A stretch of DNA of 64,000 nucleotides from Taibaiella sp041660405 (GTDB lineage Bacteria; Bacteroidota; Bacteroidia; Chitinophagales; Chitinophagaceae): assembly GCA_041660405.1 (NCBI GenBank), contig JBAZWL010000005.1, positions 148,834-212,833 on the forward strand, in the 5' to 3' direction. This document shows, piece after piece, positions 24,088-32,210 of this stretch. Below the pieces are notes generated by a model. That model was not told the DNA's origin. It saw only the letters and a list, made by a program, of their open reading frames with translations, and searched no databases. The translations under genes were made by a program, and so were the position numbers. How positions within the stretch are numbered: position 1 is the stretch's first letter; every line of letters begins with the position of its first letter.

Positions 24088-24571
24088 AAGATTGGTTGTT
24101 TAGATTGTTTTTTAAATAGGTTGAATGAATGCGGATTTTACCGGAAAAGCTGTTCAGTAAAGAGCCGGAGATAATCAGTATCATACCGGTTATTAACAGC
24201 CATTTTTCCTGCGGTAAAAAACTTCTGCAAGTAAGGATCACAATTGCTCCGCCCAGGCTCATCAAAAAAGGCAGGTAACCTTTTTGAGGAATTTTCCTGT
24301 ATAACATGAATAAGTGTATAGCAAAAAAGAGCAACAGAACAGGAAGAAGCCAGGGCATATAAGGAAGCTGAACCAAGCCAAAGCTTCCGAGCGTACTCAT
24401 GTAGACAGCCCAGCACATGGGGCATTTCGGAAAAAATGCGATCAATACACTTGTTAAGATAGAAGGTAGCGACCTTGAAGTCTTTTTGATCTTCACCAAT
24501 GTGCCTTCAGTCTTAGGTTCCTGTGCATTATTGTTGCAGCAACAGGAAGGTGTAGTTCCGGAAGTATTCAT
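24074..24571 (-). CDS. Small membrane protein with N-terminal Cys cluster and CPMC motif
   Basis: 165 residues. Cys10-Cys11-Cys12 form a metal-binding-like cluster at the soluble N-terminus. The first membrane segment contains FFPKCPMCWAVY (Cys50-Pro-Met-Cys53), followed by three more hydrophobic segments (about 70-90, 100-117, 123-142). The pattern recalls MerC-like or other small metal-handling membrane proteins, but I cannot assign it to one. It overlaps the start of the tyrosinase gene by 14 bases. A role in bringing copper to the tyrosinase, or in keeping it away, fits the motif and the context but is inference. Confidence 0.7.
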   Translation of the reverse strand: MNTSGTTPSCCCNNNAQEPKTEGTLVKIKKTSRSLPSILTSVLIAFFPKCPMCWAVYMSTLGSFGLVQLPYMPWLLPVLLLFFAIHLFMLYRKIPQKGYLPFLMSLGGAIVILTCRSFLPQEKWLLITGMILIISGSLLNSFSGKIRIHSTYLKNNLNNQSYDKS

Positions 24572-24606
24572 AAGCTATGGATTTAGATTATGGTTATTGT
24601 TGTTTG

Positions 24607-25041
24607 TTACTTCGTTTCAGATTGCAATACAGCATAAAAGGAAGCAACTACTCCAGCAGGACTGGTGCCGCCCTGCCCATCCGGATGAGGGATAGCACGG
24701 GTTACACTTCCGGTCATAGCAGGAACCTGGTTGACACCATCAGGTATTTGAGGGACCAGGTAACACAAATAATCGTAAATCCAGAGCGAGCCACTTACAA
24801 TGCCGGTGCCTTGAAACCATAGTGTTGCAGGGCTTCCGTATTGGAACGAACCTTTCAGTTCCAGCTCCCAACCAGTATCGTAAATTTTGCCTGTTAAAGC
24901 TCCCGATTCAGCAATTTCAATTTTAAGATTTCCCCGTCCGAATTCGAGTGAGTTGAAATCAACAGACAGGTCAGGATTGTTAAGCAGGCTCCGGTAGGTC
25001 CATGTGCCTGTACCGGGCTTCCGGTTTGCGTTTGATGCCAT
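24607..25041 (-). CDS. Tyrosinase-operon protein of unknown function
   Basis: 144 residues, no signal peptide or membrane segment. It reads as an all-beta protein: GTGTWTYRSLLNNPDL, FGRGNLKIEIAESGALTGKIYD and WELELKGSFQYG suggest antiparallel strands of a lipocalin-like or jelly-roll barrel. The C-terminal part has HPDGQGGTSPAGVVASFYAV. I do not recognise the family. It lies between the DJ-1 gene (59 bases away) and the CPMC membrane protein gene (35 bases away), so it is probably co-transcribed with the tyrosinase and may act as its partner or chaperone. Confidence 0.65.
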   Translation of the reverse strand: MASNANRKPGTGTWTYRSLLNNPDLSVDFNSLEFGRGNLKIEIAESGALTGKIYDTGWELELKGSFQYGSPATLWFQGTGIVSGSLWIYDYLCYLVPQIPDGVNQVPAMTGSVTRAIPHPDGQGGTSPAGVVASFYAVLQSETK

Positions 25042-25100
25042 AAATTTTGATTTTAGGTTTGGTATGTTTGGTTGTTTGGTAAGTTTGGCTTATCTGAATA

Positions 25101-25724
25101 TCAGCTATTGTAATAAGGAGGTAAGATAGTATAAGGAGGTAAAGAGGCAGCTCTGTTATATATCATAACATCTGCAGTTTGCTGGGCAATAACAGCGCCA
25201 TCATATTCTTCCACTACATAAAGCGCGCCATCAATTCCAGAAGTGATTCCTCCTGTTGACATGATATTTCCATCCATCACAACACGTACATTTTTCACAA
25301 GATGAATATCGGGGTATTGCTGATGCACTGAATCGATAGCCTGATAATGAGTAGTAGCCTGCCTGCCGGACAATAATCCTGTTTTAGCTAAAGTGTACAG
25401 ACCGATGCAAACCGATAAAATTTTCTTCCCGCCTTCTCCCATTCGTTTGATCCAGGTTATCATAGAAGGATCGACTTCAAGATCTATAATACCCGGTATA
25501 ACAATCAGGTCGGGGTCGGGACAATTGGTGATGTCGTATTGCGGAGTTATAGTTACCACCTTGCCTTCACTGCTGATGGTATCCATAGTTGCAGCCACAG
25601 TATAAACCTGGTATCTTTTATTATTATAGGCGTTGGCTTTGAGAAAGACATCTATAGGCCCGTTCATATCTATAGGTTCTACACCGTTATAAATAAGCAC
25701 GGCAACTTTAATTGGCATTTCCAT
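25101..25724 (-). CDS. DJ-1/PfpI family protein
   Basis: 207 residues, cytoplasmic. The start IKVAVLIYNGVEPIDMNGPIDVF and the nucleophile elbow ILSVCIGLYTLAKTGLLSGR (Cys106) followed by TTHYQAI are those of the class I glutamine-amidotransferase-like fold as found in isocyanide hydratases and in the N-terminal domain of GlxA-type AraC regulators. The DNA-binding part of the latter is absent. The gene is first in the tyrosinase operon. Members of the family include hydratases, chaperones and deglycases; a role in handling reactive quinones or thiols would fit but is inference. Confidence 0.85.
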   Translation of the reverse strand: MEMPIKVAVLIYNGVEPIDMNGPIDVFLKANAYNNKRYQVYTVAATMDTISSEGKVVTITPQYDITNCPDPDLIVIPGIIDLEVDPSMITWIKRMGEGGKKILSVCIGLYTLAKTGLLSGRQATTHYQAIDSVHQQYPDIHLVKNVRVVMDGNIMSTGGITSGIDGALYVVEEYDGAVIAQQTADVMIYNRAASLPPYTILPPYYNS

Positions 25725-26334
25725 AATTTTTTATTTTGATAAGTGTGATGTTTGGCTAAAGAAAAGCTGTCGAAAAAGCAAGTAGCCGACAAACCATTGT
25801 TATACTTTGTTTCCGCTTTGTTCTCTATCAAAACTATATTTTAAAAACGGGATCTAATAACCTCTCAATTTACAGTATCATATAACTGCTTGTAATATGG
25901 CCGGCTTATGCAATGGTTTATTAAAAATTGAAGAGAACTATTTGTAAGACAGTAAACTATATGTCGCAAGCGGTATGGGAGATGAAGCAATACATCATTA
26001 TTGTTTTAAACGATAATAAAGCAGCATTGAAAAAATTAAGCAAGTATAGAAAGTCAACTTACTGACTCACAATATTTGTATCTTATAAGAAAGACCCTCA
26101 TTTACTTTATGCAAGAAGGGAAAATTTGATGTAAATAAATTATTTTAAAAACAGGTGAAAATACCCTGTACATAACACGGGGTATTAATGCAGGGGTTAA
26201 GGGTTAAAAGGTATGAATAACATAATATTTTAGATGGTTGAATAACAATCGAAAAGAGGAGCAATGTGAATGTACCTTTATAGCAAAGGGAAGTGCTTTA
26301 AGCCATTCCTTTTGGGGTTCTTAATATAAAAATT
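25725..26334. other. Long divergent intergenic region between the tyrosinase operon and the copper genes
   Basis: About 610 very AT-rich bases between two divergent transcription units. The minus-strand side must hold the tyrosinase operon promoter, but I find no exact TAnnTTTG box there. The plus-strand side ends in the strong promoter at 26312-26342. A 34-codon open frame at 25961-26065 has no recognisable features. No repeat or RNA gene is apparent. Confidence 0.45.
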
Positions 26335-26342
26335 TACTTTTG
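26312..26342 (+). promoter_or_regulatory. Promoter of the copper operon
   Basis: TTG at 26312-26314, a 20-base spacer, then TACTTTTG at 26335-26342, an exact -7 element at good spacing. The start site should fall near 26347-26350, just before the TTG start codon of the first HYC_CC_PP gene. Confidence 0.6.
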
Positions 26343-26356
26343 GATGCTTAAAAACA

Positions 26357-26752
26357 TTGAGAAAAGCTACTTCCATATTACTGATCCTGTTATTCACCGC
26401 CAATATTTGCGGTGCAAGCATTTCATATCATTTTTGTGGCAAGATGCTCCAATATTATGCCTTCAATGGCAATAAGAAAAAAAGCAAGTGCTGCTGCAAA
26501 GGCACTCAAAAGAAGAAAGGTTGTTGTAAGACCGAGCATCACAAGGTAACTGTTGATGAGGCTAAGTCATTCGCAAAGCAGCTTGTGTTCCAAAAACAGC
26601 TTATACTTGAAGCTATTGTGCCACAAACTTTTTACGGTATTGATCAAGGTATTAAGTTGATTGATTTCCCTTACTCTGTTCCGCTGGTCCACGCCCCTCC
26701 GATAGTGCGAACAGTATCCACACACATACTTCACCAGCAGTTTTTAATTTGA
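26357..26752 (+). CDS. HYC_CC_PP family protein (copper-associated, first copy)
   Basis: 131 residues with an N-terminal hydrophobic signal segment (ILLILLFTANICG). It has the three family marks: HFCGKM in the HYC position (near residue 28), the Cys clusters CCC and GCC with neighbouring Lys and His, and HAPP near residue 113. Cys/His/Met content points to metal binding in the envelope; the family is found next to copper genes. The open frame begins with TTG at 26357; no in-frame ATG precedes the signal segment. An ATG at 26344 is one base out of frame, so either TTG is the true start or a one-base error lies in the intervening A-run. The promoter just upstream favours TTG. Confidence 0.8.
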   Translation: MRKATSILLILLFTANICGASISYHFCGKMLQYYAFNGNKKKSKCCCKGTQKKKGCCKTEHHKVTVDEAKSFAKQLVFQKQLILEAIVPQTFYGIDQGIKLIDFPYSVPLVHAPPIVRTVSTHILHQQFLI

Positions 26753-26865
26753 TTATTCAGGTTATTCTACCTGCAAGTACCTATGTCTGCAGGCTTTGTT
26801 GTTTCTGCAATTTTTTTAGATAATGATGTGCTACATTACAATAGTGTATAAATTAAATTTTCAAA

Positions 26866-27444
26866 ATGGGCCTGATATTGCACATAAAAAATATGGTTTG
26901 CGATCGTTGCAAAATGGTTGTGAAAGCCGAATTAGAGAAAACAGGTCTTCATGTTACGCATGTTAACCTGGGTGAGATCGAATTAAAAGAATCGGAGTTA
27001 TCTCCTGATCAATTAAGTAATGCAAAGGACCACCTGGAAAATGTCGGATTTGAACTTATTGATGATCGCAAAACACAAATAATAGAACAGATTAAAATCG
27101 CAATCATAGAATTGATTCACTATCAAAATGATGAGATAAAAATTAAACATAGTGAGTACCTTGCGCAACGTTTAAACTATGATTATTCTTTCTTAAGCAA
27201 AACGTTTTCTGATGAAGAAGGAACAACTATTGAACAATATATTATTCACCAAAAAATTGAAAAGGTAAAAGAGCTGCTTGCCTACGGACAATTGACGCTT
27301 AGTGAAATTGCCTGGCAAATGGGTTACAGTAGTGTTGCTGCACTAAGCAGTCAGTTTAAAAAAGTAGTAGGCATTACTACAGGTGCATTTAAAAAAGGAA
27401 GTGATAAGTCGCGGAACACTTTAGACAAAGTAGGAAAAGAATAA
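26866..27444 (+). CDS. AraC-type regulator with N-terminal heavy-metal-binding (HMA-like) domain
   Basis: 192 residues. Residues 1-70 look like a small ferredoxin-fold metal domain: LHIKNMVCDRCKMVV places Cys12 and Cys15 as a C-x2-C metal site, with GFELIDD at its end. Residues about 85-185 are an AraC/XylS helix-turn-helix pair: LTLSEIAWQMGYSSVAALSSQFKKVVG. This domain pair is widespread in Bacteroidota next to copper genes. The likely role is a cytoplasmic copper sensor controlling copA and its neighbours; binding of copper is inferred from the motif. The methyltransferase gene starts 5 bases after its stop. Confidence 0.85.
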   Translation: MGLILHIKNMVCDRCKMVVKAELEKTGLHVTHVNLGEIELKESELSPDQLSNAKDHLENVGFELIDDRKTQIIEQIKIAIIELIHYQNDEIKIKHSEYLAQRLNYDYSFLSKTFSDEEGTTIEQYIIHQKIEKVKELLAYGQLTLSEIAWQMGYSSVAALSSQFKKVVGITTGAFKKGSDKSRNTLDKVGKE

Positions 27445-27449
27445 AATTT

Positions 27450-28055
27450 ATGAAAGAACATTGGGAAAATATCTTTACAAATAAACAAGACAACCAGAAA
27501 AGTTGGTTTGAAGATTATCCGGCTATATCCATGCAATTGATCACGGAACAAAACCTGGATAAGGATGCTGCCATTATAGATATTGGGGGTGGAGATAGCC
27601 ATCTGGTTGATGCTTTAATTGCAGCAGGGTACACCAATATTACTGTACTGGATATTTCTGAAAAAGCGTTGGATAACGCACGGGTACGTTTAGGAAAACC
27701 GGGCGATAATGTAAAATGGATCGTCGCAGATATTTGCACATTTATACCAGAAGAAAAATATGATTTGTGGCATGACCGCGCAGTATTTCATTTTCTTACC
27801 GGAGAAAGTGAGAGAGAACAATACATCCAAACTGCGCAAAACGCATTAACACCTGGCAGTAAATTAATTATAGGTACGTTTTCATTGGACGGACCCGAAA
27901 AATGCAGCAATTTGCCAGTGCAGCGCTACAATGTCCCTGCCTTACAACTACAGTTTAAACCCCGGTTTCTAATGGAAAAAGGCAATAGGTTTACTCATAT
28001 AACTCCTTTTCAAACAACACAGTCTTTTACCTTTTGTGTATTCAGGGCAGATTAG
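27450..28055 (+). CDS. Class I SAM-dependent methyltransferase
   Basis: 201 residues, cytoplasmic. Motif I is IIDIGGGDSHLVDALIAAGY (about 45-64), motif II VLDISEKALDNAR, and motif III-like VADICTFIPEEKYDLWHDRAVFHFL. This matches small methyltransferases often annotated as TehB- or UbiE-like. It is only 5 bases downstream of the HMA-AraC regulator gene, so the two are co-transcribed. The C-terminal part GTFSLDGPEKCSNLPVQRY contains a Cys that could bind a thiophilic substrate. A role in metal or metalloid methylation is possible but not shown. Confidence 0.8.
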   Translation: MKEHWENIFTNKQDNQKSWFEDYPAISMQLITEQNLDKDAAIIDIGGGDSHLVDALIAAGYTNITVLDISEKALDNARVRLGKPGDNVKWIVADICTFIPEEKYDLWHDRAVFHFLTGESEREQYIQTAQNALTPGSKLIIGTFSLDGPEKCSNLPVQRYNVPALQLQFKPRFLMEKGNRFTHITPFQTTQSFTFCVFRAD

Positions 28056-28118
28056 AGAATGGCTGAATTTTGTAAAGTATTTCCAGAATACTGTAACAGC
28101 CAGCGTTTACAATGCAGG

Positions 28119-28126
28119 TAGCTTTG
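28119..28126 (+). promoter_or_regulatory. -7 element upstream of copA
   Basis: TAGCTTTG is an exact TAnnTTTG, 19 bases before the copA ATG and downstream of the methyltransferase stop. No TTG at the -33 distance is seen, as can be expected for an activated promoter. Confidence 0.4.
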
Positions 28127-28145
28127 CGTTGTAAATTATTTTTTT

Positions 28146-30566
28146 ATGACTGATACATTTTCGCTGCCGCTTATTGATGTTGAAAGCGAGCATTGCGCAC
28201 TTATAGTAGATAAAGGACTTGAGAAAGTAAAAGGGATTAAATCACATAAAGTAGAATTAAATAACCATCGTGCATTAATTGAAACAGATCATCCTGATGA
28301 AACAATTCCTAATGCAGTTGAAGCCATCCGGGATTTAGGCTATGGTGTAGATACGATCAGGAAAAATTTTCCGATAACAGGCATGAGCTGCGCATCCTGT
28401 GCAGCAAGCGTTGAAAGCATGTTAAAGGCACAGCCTGGTGTCTTAAAAGCTGGTGTAAATTTTGCTAACAGCACGGCCAATGTAGAATACATCCCCGGTA
28501 TTGCTCATACAGAAGATTTTAAGAAAGCAATACAATCCATAGGCTATGATCTGATCATTGATGAAAGCGAAGAAGCTGCTGATAGTTTGCAGGCATTACA
28601 GCAACAGCATGCAAAAAGCCTGCGCAATCGAACCTTGCTTTCTATCGCATTTTCCCTCCCTTTGGTAACTATCGGCATGTTTTTCATGAACATTCCTTAT
28701 GCCAATTATATCATGTGGGCGTTGGCTACTCCAGTTGTCCTGGTGTTTGGCAAACAATTTTTCATTAACGCCTGGAAGCAAGCTAAGCATCGCTCTGCCA
28801 ACATGGATACCTTAGTAGCCATGAGCACCGGTATTGCTTACCTGTTCAGTGTTTTCAATACTTTATATCCCCAGTTCTGGCATAGCAAAGGGTTACATGC
28901 ACATGTATATTTTGAAGCTGCAGCTGTTGTGATCGCTTTCATCTTATTAGGTAAAATGCTGGAGGAACGAGCAAAAGGTAATACCTCTTCTGCTATCAAA
29001 AAACTAATGGGGCTACAACCCCAAACAGTAACTGTTGTCCATCATGGCGGACATCAAATGGAAATTCCCATTGCGCAGGTAAAGGTTGGCGATATACTGC
29101 TGGTGAAGCCCGGTGAAAAAATAGCTGTAGATGGTATCGTTTCTGAAGGTAGTTCTTATGTGGATGAAAGTATGATAACCGGCGAGTCTGTTGCTGTGTT
29201 GAAGCAACAAGGAATCCGTGTGTTTTCCGGTACCATTAATCAAAAAAGCAGTTTTCAATTTAAAGCCGAAAAGGTAGGGGGTGATACTGTACTGGCACAT
29301 ATCATTCGTGCAGTACAAGACGCACAGGGCAGTAAAGCCCCAGTGCAAAAACTGGTAGATAAAATTGCCGGAATATTTGTACCGGTTGTTATAGGCATTG
29401 CATTATTAAGCCTGGCCGCCTGGTGGATGTTAGGAGGCGAAAATGGTTTTACACAAGGGTTACTGGCACTGGTTACTGTTTTAGTAATAGCTTGTCCTTG
29501 TGCACTTGGTTTGGCCACGCCTACAGCCATCATGGTTGGTGTGGGCAGAGGTGCAGAAAATGGTATCTTAATTAAAGATGCTGAAAGCCTCGAAAGAGCC
29601 TACAAAGTAGATAGCATTATCCTGGACAAGACCGGAACGATTACGGAAGGTAAGCCCGAAGTTAATGGGATCGCCTGGGCAGAAGGAGCTAACCAAAAAC
29701 AGTTGTCTCCTATATTATTTAGCATGGAAGAACAGTCTGAACATCCCCTTGCAGAAGCAGTGAGCCGGTATTTAAATGCAGAGGACACATCTAAAGTTAC
29801 TATCGTGCATTTTGAAAGTATTACAGGGAAAGGCGTATCCGGTATATACAATGGAACGACTTATTACATTGGTAGCAGCAAATTTATATCGTCACAAAGC
29901 ATTCACATCCCGGCAGTTTTGCAACAACAAGCTGATAACTGGCTGACAGAGGCAAATACAGTAATCTGGTTTGCTGATGATAAACAAGCACTAGCCACTA
30001 TAGCTATCGCCGATAAGATAAAAGAAAATTCTGCCCGGGCCATACAACGCCTCTTGGAACTGGGTATCACTGCATACATGCTTACGGGAGATAATGCTCA
30101 AACAGCAAAAGCCGTTGCTGATAAAGTGGGCATCAAAGAATATAAGGCAGAAACAATGCCCACAGATAAAGCTGACTTTATTAAATTATTACAACAGCAG
30201 GGCCATGTAGTAGCTATGGTGGGCGATGGTATCAATGATAGCCAGGCTTTGGCACAGGCTGATATTAGTATAGCCATGGGTAAGGGAACCGATATTGCAA
30301 TGGATGTAGCTAAAATGACACTTATCTCTTCTGACCTGATGAGTATTCCTAAAGCCATTGCACTTTCACGCAAAACAGTAAGGGTAATCCGTCAAAATCT
30401 GTTCTGGGCATTCATTTATAATCTTATTGGGATTCCCATTGCTGCAGGTTTACTTTATCCGGTGAATGGATTTTTGCTTAACCCAATGATCGCAGGTGCA
30501 GCTATGGCATTGAGTTCTGTGTCAGTAGTCAGTAATAGTCTTCGTCTGAAGTACGCTAAGCTCTAA
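28146..30566 (+). CDS. copA: Copper-exporting P1B-type ATPase CopA
   Basis: 806 residues; inner-membrane pump that exports Cu(I) at the cost of ATP. Two N-terminal HMA domains: the first (1-70) has only Cys17 and no C-x2-C, the second (about 74-140) has GMSCASC (Cys82, Cys85). Transport site CPC at 450-452 (IACPCALGLATPT), phosphorylated Asp494 in DKTGTIT, SEHPLAEA with His533-Pro534, TGDN near 648, GDGIND at 693-698. Actuator TGES at 345-348. Eight membrane segments are expected. It lies within the copper cluster, after the regulator and methyltransferase genes and before the small chaperone gene. Confidence 0.95.
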   Translation: MTDTFSLPLIDVESEHCALIVDKGLEKVKGIKSHKVELNNHRALIETDHPDETIPNAVEAIRDLGYGVDTIRKNFPITGMSCASCAASVESMLKAQPGVLKAGVNFANSTANVEYIPGIAHTEDFKKAIQSIGYDLIIDESEEAADSLQALQQQHAKSLRNRTLLSIAFSLPLVTIGMFFMNIPYANYIMWALATPVVLVFGKQFFINAWKQAKHRSANMDTLVAMSTGIAYLFSVFNTLYPQFWHSKGLHAHVYFEAAAVVIAFILLGKMLEERAKGNTSSAIKKLMGLQPQTVTVVHHGGHQMEIPIAQVKVGDILLVKPGEKIAVDGIVSEGSSYVDESMITGESVAVLKQQGIRVFSGTINQKSSFQFKAEKVGGDTVLAHIIRAVQDAQGSKAPVQKLVDKIAGIFVPVVIGIALLSLAAWWMLGGENGFTQGLLALVTVLVIACPCALGLATPTAIMVGVGRGAENGILIKDAESLERAYKVDSIILDKTGTITEGKPEVNGIAWAEGANQKQLSPILFSMEEQSEHPLAEAVSRYLNAEDTSKVTIVHFESITGKGVSGIYNGTTYYIGSSKFISSQSIHIPAVLQQQADNWLTEANTVIWFADDKQALATIAIADKIKENSARAIQRLLELGITAYMLTGDNAQTAKAVADKVGIKEYKAETMPTDKADFIKLLQQQGHVVAMVGDGINDSQALAQADISIAMGKGTDIAMDVAKMTLISSDLMSIPKAIALSRKTVRVIRQNLFWAFIYNLIGIPIAAGLLYPVNGFLLNPMIAGAAMALSSVSVVSNSLRLKYAKL

Positions 30567-30647
30567 ATCTAAATTTTGCAAATAAATCTCGTAATTCTAT
30601 AACAATGACGTTTCTTTAATCAGGAAATTCGCCAAAAATAAATTGTA

Positions 30648-30860
30648 ATGAAAACATTGAAATTCAAAACCAATATTAACTGTTCCGGCTGCATTAATTC
30701 TGTAACGCCTCATTTAAATGCAACTGAAGGAATAACAAACTGGAATGTTGATATTCAAAATGCAGATAAGGTACTTACTGTTGAGACTGAAGAGTTAACC
30801 AGCGATGTGATTACCGGAATTATAACAAAAGCAGGCTTTGCCATCCAGGAGATACATTAG
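30648..30860 (+). CDS. copZ: Small heavy-metal-associated domain protein, CopZ-type copper chaperone
   Basis: 70 residues, cytoplasmic, a single HMA domain. FKTNINCSGCINSVTPHL carries Cys12 and Cys15. The end TKAGFAIQEIH is the last strand of the fold. Placed 81 bases after copA, it would pass Cu(I) to the pump or to the regulator. The motif NCSGC differs from the commoner MxCxxC in lacking the Met two residues before the first Cys. Assignment is by size, motif and position. Confidence 0.85.
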   Translation: MKTLKFKTNINCSGCINSVTPHLNATEGITNWNVDIQNADKVLTVETEELTSDVITGIITKAGFAIQEIH

Positions 30861-30994
30861 TATAAAAGTGCGTTTTCTTTTCAAAAAGCTATAATTATAT
30901 TAACCTTTTGCACGAATACCAATATGGATACGTGTAATGCAGAAAGCCTGAAATAGTGATTGACACTAGCTTACAAGGTATATTTTAAGATAAC

Positions 30995-31028
30995 TAATTT
31001 TGAATTAGAAAAACCTGTAATTTTACAG
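30995..31028 (+). promoter_or_regulatory. -7 element and palindrome upstream of the second HYC_CC_PP gene
   Basis: TAATTTTG at 30995-31002 is an exact -7 element. A perfect palindrome CTGTAA-TT-TTACAG lies at 31015-31028, about 8 bases after the expected start site and 4 bases before the ATG. It may be an operator or an RNA hairpin over the ribosome-binding site. Confidence 0.4.
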
Positions 31029-31032
31029 CCTC

Positions 31033-31437
31033 ATGAAACGCTTTATAACAGTAATCATTGCAGTATGTTACCTATGCCTTAGCATAGGTATTCCTGTGCA
31101 TTTACACTACTGTATGGGCAAAATGATAGAGGTTAGCCTGATAGAAAAAGATGACGACCACCATTGCTCCAGTTGTGGCATGGATAAAAAGTCATCCGGA
31201 AATGGCTGCTGTAAAGACGAACATAAGATTATTAAGAATGCAACCGACCACGCCTTAGTAAAAGATATAATTATTAAGGCCCAGTTTAGCGAGTATATCC
31301 TCCCTGTTAAGCCCTCTGTTTTTGCGACTGCCAAAATTCCGGTTGCTTATGCAAATAGAATGGCTCAAACACATGCGCCACCACTGATTCCCCCCGATTG
31401 CCCCTTATATATACGTATAGGGAATCTTCGTGTCTGA
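31033..31437 (+). CDS. HYC_CC_PP family protein (second copy)
   Basis: 134 residues with an N-terminal signal segment (FITVIIAVCYLCLSIGIPVHL). It carries the exact family marks: LHYCMGKM near residue 25, SSCG and NGCC clusters with HH and H nearby (about 43-64), and THAPPLIPP (near 115). Compared with the first copy at 26357, both end in a proline-containing tail but share little outside the motifs. An envelope copper-binding role is likely from composition and context. It is followed by a strong terminator, so the downstream DUF3347 gene belongs to another unit or depends on read-through. Confidence 0.82.
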   Translation: MKRFITVIIAVCYLCLSIGIPVHLHYCMGKMIEVSLIEKDDDHHCSSCGMDKKSSGNGCCKDEHKIIKNATDHALVKDIIIKAQFSEYILPVKPSVFATAKIPVAYANRMAQTHAPPLIPPDCPLYIRIGNLRV

Positions 31438-31455
31438 TACTTTTTTATTGCTGAT

Positions 31456-31513
31456 GCAATAGTGAAAATGTATGTGGCTTAAGCTGCAATTCATTTTCAT
31501 TATTGCTTTTTTT
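31456..31513 (+). terminator. Terminator after the second HYC_CC_PP gene
   Basis: GCAATAGTGAAAATG (31456-31470) pairs with CATTTTCATTATTGC (31492-31506) with one G-T pair, and is followed by seven Ts. Confidence 0.8.
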
Positions 31514-31563
31514 ATGGCGTTTTTTTCCGGCGCTAATTAATCACAATATTAAAGTTTATAAAA

Positions 31564-32178
31564 ATGAAACTCATATTCATTGCGCTATCTGCTATCGCAG
31601 TACTCTCTTTCGCATCTTGTAGTAATCCTACTAACAAACAGGAAAACACTTCAAATGTGGAGACCAACAATAACGCACCATCTGAAGAATTAGTAGATGC
31701 AAAAATTGTAAAGCCATCTTTTGCAATTGCAGATTCAAAACTGAAGACGCAGATGCAACATATATACAATGCTTATTTGCTGATGCAAACTGCATTAGTA
31801 AATAACAAAACTGCTGAAGCCGCTACCCAGGCAAAAAGCGTTAGCCAATTCATAAGTTCCTTTGGTACTACAGATCTTCCAACAGATCAGAAACAGGCTT
31901 ATGAAGCTCATGTTGTAAAAATTCAGGAACTGGCAACCAGTATAGCCAATACGCAAGACATTAAATCTCAAAGGACTTCATTCTCCCCTCTTTCTAACCA
32001 AATATATGAACTGGTTATAGCTTTTGGAAATGATCAGCCCGTCTATCAGGCACACTGCCCTATGGCATTTGATGGTAAAGGCGCATCCTGGCTGAGTGAT
32101 AAGACAGAGATCAGAAACCCTTATTATGGTGACGAAATGCTGGAATGCGGTGAAGTAATCAACATTGTAAAAAAATAA
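31564..32178 (+). CDS. DUF3347 lipoprotein (copper-binding, CusB-tail-like)
   Basis: 204 residues. The signal peptide ends SFASC (Cys19), so it is probably a lipoprotein. After an Asn/Glu-rich linker, residues about 55-155 form the helical DUF3347 domain. The C-terminus has HCPMAFDGKGASWLS (His164, Cys165, Met167) and RNPYYGDEMLECG (Met192, Cys195), the metal-site motif also found at the end of some CusB-type efflux adaptors. It lies in the copper cluster, 32 bases before the exported HMA protein gene. A periplasmic or outer-membrane copper carrier is the likely role. Confidence 0.85.
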   Translation: MKLIFIALSAIAVLSFASCSNPTNKQENTSNVETNNNAPSEELVDAKIVKPSFAIADSKLKTQMQHIYNAYLLMQTALVNNKTAEAATQAKSVSQFISSFGTTDLPTDQKQAYEAHVVKIQELATSIANTQDIKSQRTSFSPLSNQIYELVIAFGNDQPVYQAHCPMAFDGKGASWLSDKTEIRNPYYGDEMLECGEVINIVKK

Positions 32179-32210
32179 TCCAACACTTAACACAACTAAA
32201 ATAATTTAAA

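Noticed and set aside
25961..26065. 34-codon open frame ending KLSKYRKSTY in the divergent copper spacer
   Set aside because: Could be chance in AT-rich DNA; no ribosome-binding site, promoter or family evidence.
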